From positions 1-64,000 of the forward strand of contig NZ_QEVW01000021.1 of NCBI RefSeq assembly GCF_003287275.1: a DNA stretch of 64,000 bases, written 5' to 3'. Made by a program: the position numbers and the translations under genes. This DNA comes from Paenibacillus taichungensis (GTDB taxonomy: Bacteria > Bacillota > Bacilli > Paenibacillales > Paenibacillaceae). The notes under the pieces are model-generated. The model saw nothing but the letters and a program-made list of their open reading frames with translations, was not told the origin of the DNA and searched no databases. Position 1 is the stretch's first letter; each line of letters begins with the position of its first letter. This document shows, piece by piece, positions 59,955 to 64,000 of this stretch.

Positions 59955-60814
59955 CACTTACGCCAGTCATTTATGAACGGAATTATGCGTGGGGACCAGC
60001 AGAGCTAAAACTGGGCACACGTACACTTATTATGGGCATTCTGAATGTCACGCCGGACTCCTTCTCGGATGGGGGACGTTATACCAGTGTGGAGCGAGCG
60101 GTGGCTCACGCCATTCAGATGATGGAAGACGGCGCAGATCTCATTGATATTGGCGGGGAATCCACACGTCCCGGTTCAGATATCGTTGGCGCTGATGAAG
60201 AGCTCAGCCGGATCATTCCGGTCATTGAAGCACTACGGCAGCAGGCTCCACATATTCCGATATCGGTGGACACTTATAAAGCGGATGTCGCTCGCCAGGC
60301 CATTGAGGCTGGAGCGCACATCATCAATGATGTGTGGGGTGCGAAGGCTGACCCGGAGATGGCACGTACTGCGGCAGAACTGGGATGTCCCCTGATCCTG
60401 ATGCATAATCGGCAAGAACGAGACTATACCAACTATTTGGTTGATGTAGTCAGTGATCTTCAGGAGAGTATACAGATTGCGCTTGAGGCCGGAGTTCATC
60501 CCGATCAGATTATTCTGGACCCGGGTATTGGCTTTGTGAAGGATCTGAACGAAAACCTTGTGCTCATGTCATCGCTCGGGTTGCTCAATGAGATGGGGTA
60601 TCCCGTTCTGCTTGCCACCTCGCGTAAAAGGTTTATTCAGAACACCTTACAGGTGCGGGCGGATGATGCGCTGGAGGGTACAGCCGCTACGGTTGCTTTT
60701 GGCATAGCCCAAGGATGCCAGATGGTCCGGGTTCATGATGTGAAGCCGATTCGGCGCACTGTGGACATGTGTGATGCCATGCTGTATGTATCTCCAGGCT
60801 TGCGGAGGAAATGA
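59951..60814 (+). CDS. folP: Dihydropteroate synthase
   Basis: TIM-barrel enzyme joining p-aminobenzoate to dihydropterin pyrophosphate; target of sulfonamides. The 287-residue protein shows MGILNVTPDSFSDGG near residue 28, DIGGESTRPG near residue 66 and the later ILDPGIGFVKD and LLATSRKRF motifs that hold the substrate-binding residues. The start overlaps the pabC stop (ATGA). B. subtilis names this gene sul. Confidence 0.97.
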   Translation: MTLTPVIYERNYAWGPAELKLGTRTLIMGILNVTPDSFSDGGRYTSVERAVAHAIQMMEDGADLIDIGGESTRPGSDIVGADEELSRIIPVIEALRQQAPHIPISVDTYKADVARQAIEAGAHIINDVWGAKADPEMARTAAELGCPLILMHNRQERDYTNYLVDVVSDLQESIQIALEAGVHPDQIILDPGIGFVKDLNENLVLMSSLGLLNEMGYPVLLATSRKRFIQNTLQVRADDALEGTAATVAFGIAQGCQMVRVHDVKPIRRTVDMCDAMLYVSPGLRRK

Positions 60815-60917
60815 TCCTGACGGGTCCGGTGACCCGTTACAGTAGAAGCGTAGCGTTTTGCAATAGGAACGCACATTGAACCTTGATTTCAATATATATA
60901 GAGGGCAGGCGAAACTT

Positions 60918-61280
60918 ATGGATAGAATGGTCATGCATCGAATGGAATATTACGGATATCACGGCGTGTTTGCCGAGGAACGGAAGCTGGGGGCGCGTTA
61001 TTATATTGATCTGGAGATTGGTATGGATCTGGGCGAGGCTGGGCGTAACGATGATTTGACCAAAACCATCAATTATGCGGAGATCCATGAGCTGGTCAAA
61101 CAGATCGTTGAAAATAAATCATTCCAGTTAATTGAAGCTTTGGGCGAACATATTGCATCTTCTTTACTGGACACTTATACTATTATCAATGCATTGACAG
61201 TCAAAGTGACGAAGCCGCATCCGCCTTTTGATATTCATTTTGGGGGCGTAACTGTAGAGCTTCGCCGCACAAGAAAGTGA
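60918..61280 (+). CDS. folB: Dihydroneopterin aldolase
   Basis: Cleaves 7,8-dihydroneopterin to 6-hydroxymethyldihydropterin and glycolaldehyde. The 120-residue protein has MEYYGYHGVFAEERKLG at the front (catalytic Glu) and the VKVTKPHPPFDI loop. ATG 60918 is chosen; a TTG-initiated longer frame from 60876 has less support. The GAGGGCAGG ribosome site is weak. The 100-nt gap to folP holds a GC hairpin (ACGGGT/ACCCGT). Confidence 0.94.
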   Translation: MDRMVMHRMEYYGYHGVFAEERKLGARYYIDLEIGMDLGEAGRNDDLTKTINYAEIHELVKQIVENKSFQLIEALGEHIASSLLDTYTIINALTVKVTKPHPPFDIHFGGVTVELRRTRK

Positions 61281-61289
61281 GAACCGATC

Positions 61290-61838
61290 ATGATTGCACA
61301 TTCGACCTCTGAATCTTCAGAGGCTTATATTGCTTTAGGGGCTAATTTGGGTGACCGGGAACAGACGCTGCTAGAGGCGTTAACGTTGCTGGATGCACAT
61401 CCTCATATATCCGTCCTGCGCTGTTCTGCGCTGTATGAGACGGAGCCGGTTGGTTATGTGGACCAGCCAGCGTTTCTGAATATGGCAACTGCAGTACAGA
61501 CTACACTTCTGCCGGAGCAGCTGCTCACGGAACTGCTGGATATTGAAACACGGCTTGGACGGGTTCGTGATATCCGTTGGGGTCCTCGTACAGTCGATTT
61601 GGATCTGCTTTGGATGGATGGAGAGACAAGTGATACCGAACGGCTGCAACTGCCGCATCCACGGATGGGTGAACGGGCGTTTGTATTGGTGCCACTGACT
61701 GACATCGTAACCGAAGATGAGCATTCAGGTTTGTATGCCTTTGTACAATCATCGTTGTCTGTACTGGATGGAAAGGATGGAATACAGCTTTGGAAAACGT
61801 GCAATTGGCCAATCGAATCCGGGCTTTCCGGAAGCTGA
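61290..61838 (+). CDS. folK: 6-hydroxymethyl-7,8-dihydropterin pyrophosphokinase
   Basis: Transfers pyrophosphate from ATP to the pterin before folP. The 182-residue protein has ALGANLGDREQTL near residue 16, ALYETEPVGYVDQPAFLN near residue 47, WGPRTVDLDLLWMD near residue 97 and LPHPRMGERAFVLVPL near residue 115, all HPPK signatures. It follows folB by 9 nt, and its end overlaps the HTH gene. Confidence 0.96.
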   Translation: MIAHSTSESSEAYIALGANLGDREQTLLEALTLLDAHPHISVLRCSALYETEPVGYVDQPAFLNMATAVQTTLLPEQLLTELLDIETRLGRVRDIRWGPRTVDLDLLWMDGETSDTERLQLPHPRMGERAFVLVPLTDIVTEDEHSGLYAFVQSSLSVLDGKDGIQLWKTCNWPIESGLSGS

Positions 61839-61993
61839 AAGGTTTAACACAACAGGAACTGGCTGCTGAGACGGGCATATCGCTGGCCGTTCTGGGTATG
61901 ATTGAACGAGGCAATCGTAAAGTAGCTGAACGGGAGCTGAATCTAATTGCCGGGGTACTGTCGATCAGCATTGAAGAGTTACAGGGGAACTAA
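61790..61993 (+). CDS. yazB: Small XRE-type helix-turn-helix protein (YazB-like)
   Basis: A 67-residue Cro/CI-type HTH protein with the recognition region LTQQELAAETGISLAVLGMIERGNR near residues 19-43. The start is TTG 61790 with AAAGGATGG 9 nt upstream, so it lies inside the end of folK in another frame. B. subtilis yazB sits at the same spot between folK and the dus gene. Its target is unknown; a role in the folate operon is possible. Confidence 0.87.
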   Translation: MENVQLANRIRAFRKLKGLTQQELAAETGISLAVLGMIERGNRKVAERELNLIAGVLSISIEELQGN

Positions 61994-62123
61994 GACCGCC
62001 TGATACTAACAAAAAAATATCGTCATTATTCGTTAATTTTATAAAGAAAGAAATATTAAAGAATTAAACACAACCAGGATTCATACAAGAGTCTCGGAGT
62101 TAAAAAGGAGTGGGCCGACTACC

Positions 62124-63143
62124 ATGCTTAAAATTGGTGACATCGAAATGAAAAACCAGGTCGTACTTGCGCCGATGGCTGGCGTATGTAATCCGGCTTT
62201 TCGTCTGATCGCAAAAGAATTTGGAACAGGCCTCGTATGTGCGGAGATGGTGAGTGGCAAAGCCATCGTGCATGGCAACAAGCGTACACGTGAGATGTTG
62301 TTTGTAGATGAACGTGAGAAACCGCTGAGCCTGCAAATATGGGGGGGAGATCGTCAAGCCCTCGTAGAAGCAGCCAAAATTGTGGACAAAGAAACCAATG
62401 CTGACATCATCGACATCAACATGGGATGCCCTGTGCCCAAAGTGACAAGCTGTGATGCAGGTGCACGCTGGCTGCTTGATCCGAACAAAATTTATGAGAT
62501 GGTATCCGCTGTAGTAGACGCGGTCGATAAGCCCGTGACAGTCAAGATGCGGATCGGCTGGGATAACGAGCATATCTATGTGGTTGAGAATGCACTTGCG
62601 GTTGAACGCGCTGGTGGACAAGCGGTAAGTGTGCACGGCCGTACACGTGAGCAGCTCTACACAGGTACTGCGGACTGGTCACACATCAAAAATGTAAAAG
62701 AGGCTGTCTCCATCCCGGTGATCGGGAACGGAGATGTATCTTCACCGGAAGATGCCCGTCGCATGTTGGATGAAACGGGATGTGACGGAGTGATGATCGG
62801 TCGTGCCGCCCTGGGTAACCCATGGATGTTGTATCGTACCATTCAGTACTTGAGTTCCGGCGAACTGCTTCCTGACCCGAATGGGGAAGAGAAGATTCGG
62901 GTTGCCATTTTGCATATGGACCGTCTGATTGCACTGAAGGGTGAGGCTGTTGCTGTTCGCGAGATGCGTAAACACCTGGCTTGGTATCTGAAAGGTCTCA
63001 AAGGATCTGCCCGCATCAAGGACGTTATTATGGAAGAAACCAAACGTGATGAGATGGTGCACATTCTGGAGAACTTTGTAGGTCAGCTGCATATCGAAGG
63101 CAATCTGGAGTCAGAACCGGCAGTAGCCGAAAATGCATCCTGA
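62124..63143 (+). CDS. dusB: tRNA-dihydrouridine synthase (DusB family)
   Basis: FMN enzyme that reduces uridines in tRNA D-loops. The 339-residue protein has LAPMAGVCNPAFR near residue 15, DINMGCPVPKVTSCDAG with the catalytic cysteine near residue 99, VKMRIGWD, VSVHGRTREQLYTG and the phosphate-binding IGNGDVSSPEDA. AAGGAGTG lies 12 nt before the ATG. A gap of 130 nt with AT-rich sequence separates it from yazB. It is yacF in B. subtilis. Confidence 0.95.
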   Translation: MLKIGDIEMKNQVVLAPMAGVCNPAFRLIAKEFGTGLVCAEMVSGKAIVHGNKRTREMLFVDEREKPLSLQIWGGDRQALVEAAKIVDKETNADIIDINMGCPVPKVTSCDAGARWLLDPNKIYEMVSAVVDAVDKPVTVKMRIGWDNEHIYVVENALAVERAGGQAVSVHGRTREQLYTGTADWSHIKNVKEAVSIPVIGNGDVSSPEDARRMLDETGCDGVMIGRAALGNPWMLYRTIQYLSSGELLPDPNGEEKIRVAILHMDRLIALKGEAVAVREMRKHLAWYLKGLKGSARIKDVIMEETKRDEMVHILENFVGQLHIEGNLESEPAVAENAS

Positions 63144-63184
63144 TCTGCTGCTGTAAAACGTTTACAGCTATAGAGGGCGTAACA

Positions 63185-63213
63185 TTGACTTTTCGAGACC
63201 GTTACCCTATAAT
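63185..63213 (+). promoter_or_regulatory. Sigma-A promoter of greA
   Basis: TTGACT at 63185-63190 and consensus TATAAT at 63208-63213 with a 17-nt spacer. Confidence 0.8.
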
Positions 63214-63387
63214 TTCACAGTATAAATTCGCCATGTGCGTCATAAGGCTAGTGCATCAGGAGGAACGTTCTGTTTCTCCGGAGAACTTCATATAGTTTTG
63301 AAGATGTATGCGGGCGGAGCTCTGTAAACAGCACTGGTTCCGTTGCCGTGCAATCAAATTATTCCCATGACAGGAGAATCGGTTGAG

Positions 63388-63864
63388 ATGAGCGATAAGG
63401 AAGTTATCCTTACACCAGAGGGACTTAAGAAGCTTGAAGAAGAACTGGAAATGCTGAAATCGGTGAAGCGCCGCGAAGTGGCTGAGCGGATTAAGGTAGC
63501 CATCGGGTATGGAGATATTAGTGAAAACTCCGAATACGAAGACGCGAAGAACGAACAGGCTTTCATTGAAGGCCGCGTGATTACGTTGGAGAAATTGCTC
63601 CGGAACGCTCGGATTATTAACAGCGACGAGATTGATACCGAAGCTGTAAGCGTGGGTGCAACAGTTACTGTAGAAGATCTGGAATTCGGTGATATCACGG
63701 AATATACAATTGTAGGTACTGCGGAGTCCAATCCGCTGCAAAACAAAATATCGAATGAAAGCCCTGTTGGCAAAGCCATTCTGGGCAAGAAAAAAGGTAC
63801 GGTTGTTGATGTAAGTGTGCCTGCTGGCGTAATTCAATATAAAATTGTAGACATCAAAAAGTAA
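63388..63864 (+). CDS. greA: Transcription elongation factor GreA
   Basis: Rescues backtracked RNA polymerase by stimulating RNA cleavage. The 158-residue protein has an N-terminal coiled coil with LTPEGLKKLEEELE, the acidic tip GDISENSEYEDAKNEQ near residue 42, and a C-terminal globular domain (GKAILGKKKGTVVDVSVPAG). ATG 63388 gives the standard length and has AGGAG upstream; 63343 and 63367 are in frame but unsupported. Located before lysS, unlike B. subtilis. Confidence 0.96.
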   Translation: MSDKEVILTPEGLKKLEEELEMLKSVKRREVAERIKVAIGYGDISENSEYEDAKNEQAFIEGRVITLEKLLRNARIINSDEIDTEAVSVGATVTVEDLEFGDITEYTIVGTAESNPLQNKISNESPVGKAILGKKKGTVVDVSVPAGVIQYKIVDIKK

Positions 63865-63895
63865 TATAAGCAATGAAGCAGTCGGGTACGGAGAC

Positions 63896-63921
63896 AAAAG
63901 CTTCCTTAGGGAAGCTTTTTT
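63896..63921 (+). terminator. Terminator after greA
   Basis: AAAAGCTTCC pairs with GGGAAGCTTTT over a 3-nt loop, followed by T. Confidence 0.85.
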
Positions 63922-63985
63922 CAACATTTGAGGCAGAATACCTCTGAAGATGCCTGCAATGTAAATAAGGAGATGAATATAGATC

Positions 63986-64000
63986 ATGACGGATGAAGTC
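63986..64000 (+). CDS. Start of a gene cut by the window end, probably lysS
   Basis: Only ATG ACG GAT GAA GTC is inside the window. AAGGAG lies about 14 nt upstream. lysS (lysyl-tRNA synthetase) is expected here from B. subtilis gene order (dus then lysS), but five codons cannot confirm it. Confidence 0.5.

Overview
This is a stretch of a low-to-mid GC, endospore-forming Bacillota chromosome, most likely Paenibacillus. Sporulation genes (csfB/gin, yabG, sspF, spoVG, fin, spoVT, yabP, yabQ, spoIIE) sit among housekeeping genes in nearly the order known from the origin-proximal yaaO-tmk to lysS region of Bacillus subtilis. Departures point to Paenibacillus: an lrgAB-type pair before tmk, an HD phosphohydrolase where metS would be, an HU gene before rqcP, nadABC between ftsH and coaX, and greA before lysS. 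B. subtilis yazA, yabJ and ctc are not seen at their usual places. No rRNA, tRNA, phage, IS element or CRISPR array was recognised. Genus assignment is inference from gene order and protein similarity recalled from memory.

Layout. 1-2.9 kb: a lipoprotein gene, a non-coding stretch with a DnaA-box cluster, a minus-strand membrane protein and the sigma-G inhibitor gin. 3-6.1 kb: a YaaO-like decarboxylase-family gene and an lrgAB pair. 6.4-12.2 kb: tmk-darA-yaaR-holB-ricT-yabA-trmN6-rsmI (nucleotide supply, replication, c-di-AMP sensing). 12.4-14.3 kb: abrB (minus strand) divergent from an HD hydrolase, with a sigma-A promoter and Spo0A boxes between them. 14.6-19.9 kb: tatD, a c-di-AMP riboswitch with terminator, an RpfB/YabE-like cell-wall protein, rnmV, ksgA and yabG. 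20-33.3 kb: veg, sspF, ispE, purR, spoVG, glmU, prs, a small minus-strand gene, a roughly 210-bp palindromic repeat, pth, fin, mfd, a PrsA-like foldase and spoVT. 33.5-48.9 kb: a SpoVB-like flippase, mazG, hup, rqcP, yabP, yabQ, divIC, an S1 protein, spoIIE, yabS, yabT, tilS, hpt and ftsH. 49-64 kb: nadABC, coaX, hslO, a second parvulin-like protein, cysK, the pAB/folate operon, dusB, greA and the first codons of probable lysS.

How the genes connect. Sporulation control is a clear theme: abrB carries a Spo0A box just downstream of a near-consensus promoter, spoVG has a sigma-H promoter, sspF has a sigma-G promoter, and spoIIE has a candidate promoter with the 21-bp spacing known for Spo0A-activated spoIIE. 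c-di-AMP appears twice, as the DarA receptor and as the ydaO-type riboswitch controlling a cell-wall protein. NAD, folate and cysteine biosynthesis form compact co-directional operons. Almost all genes run on the plus strand, as expected for a leading-strand, origin-proximal arm.

I found no convincing new multi-gene system. The least explained items are the DnaA-box cluster near 1.1 kb, the palindromic element at 26.35-26.56 kb, the orphan minus-strand gene beside it, a leader ORF between the c-di-AMP riboswitch and the cell-wall gene, and the cysteine-pair variant of AbrB.
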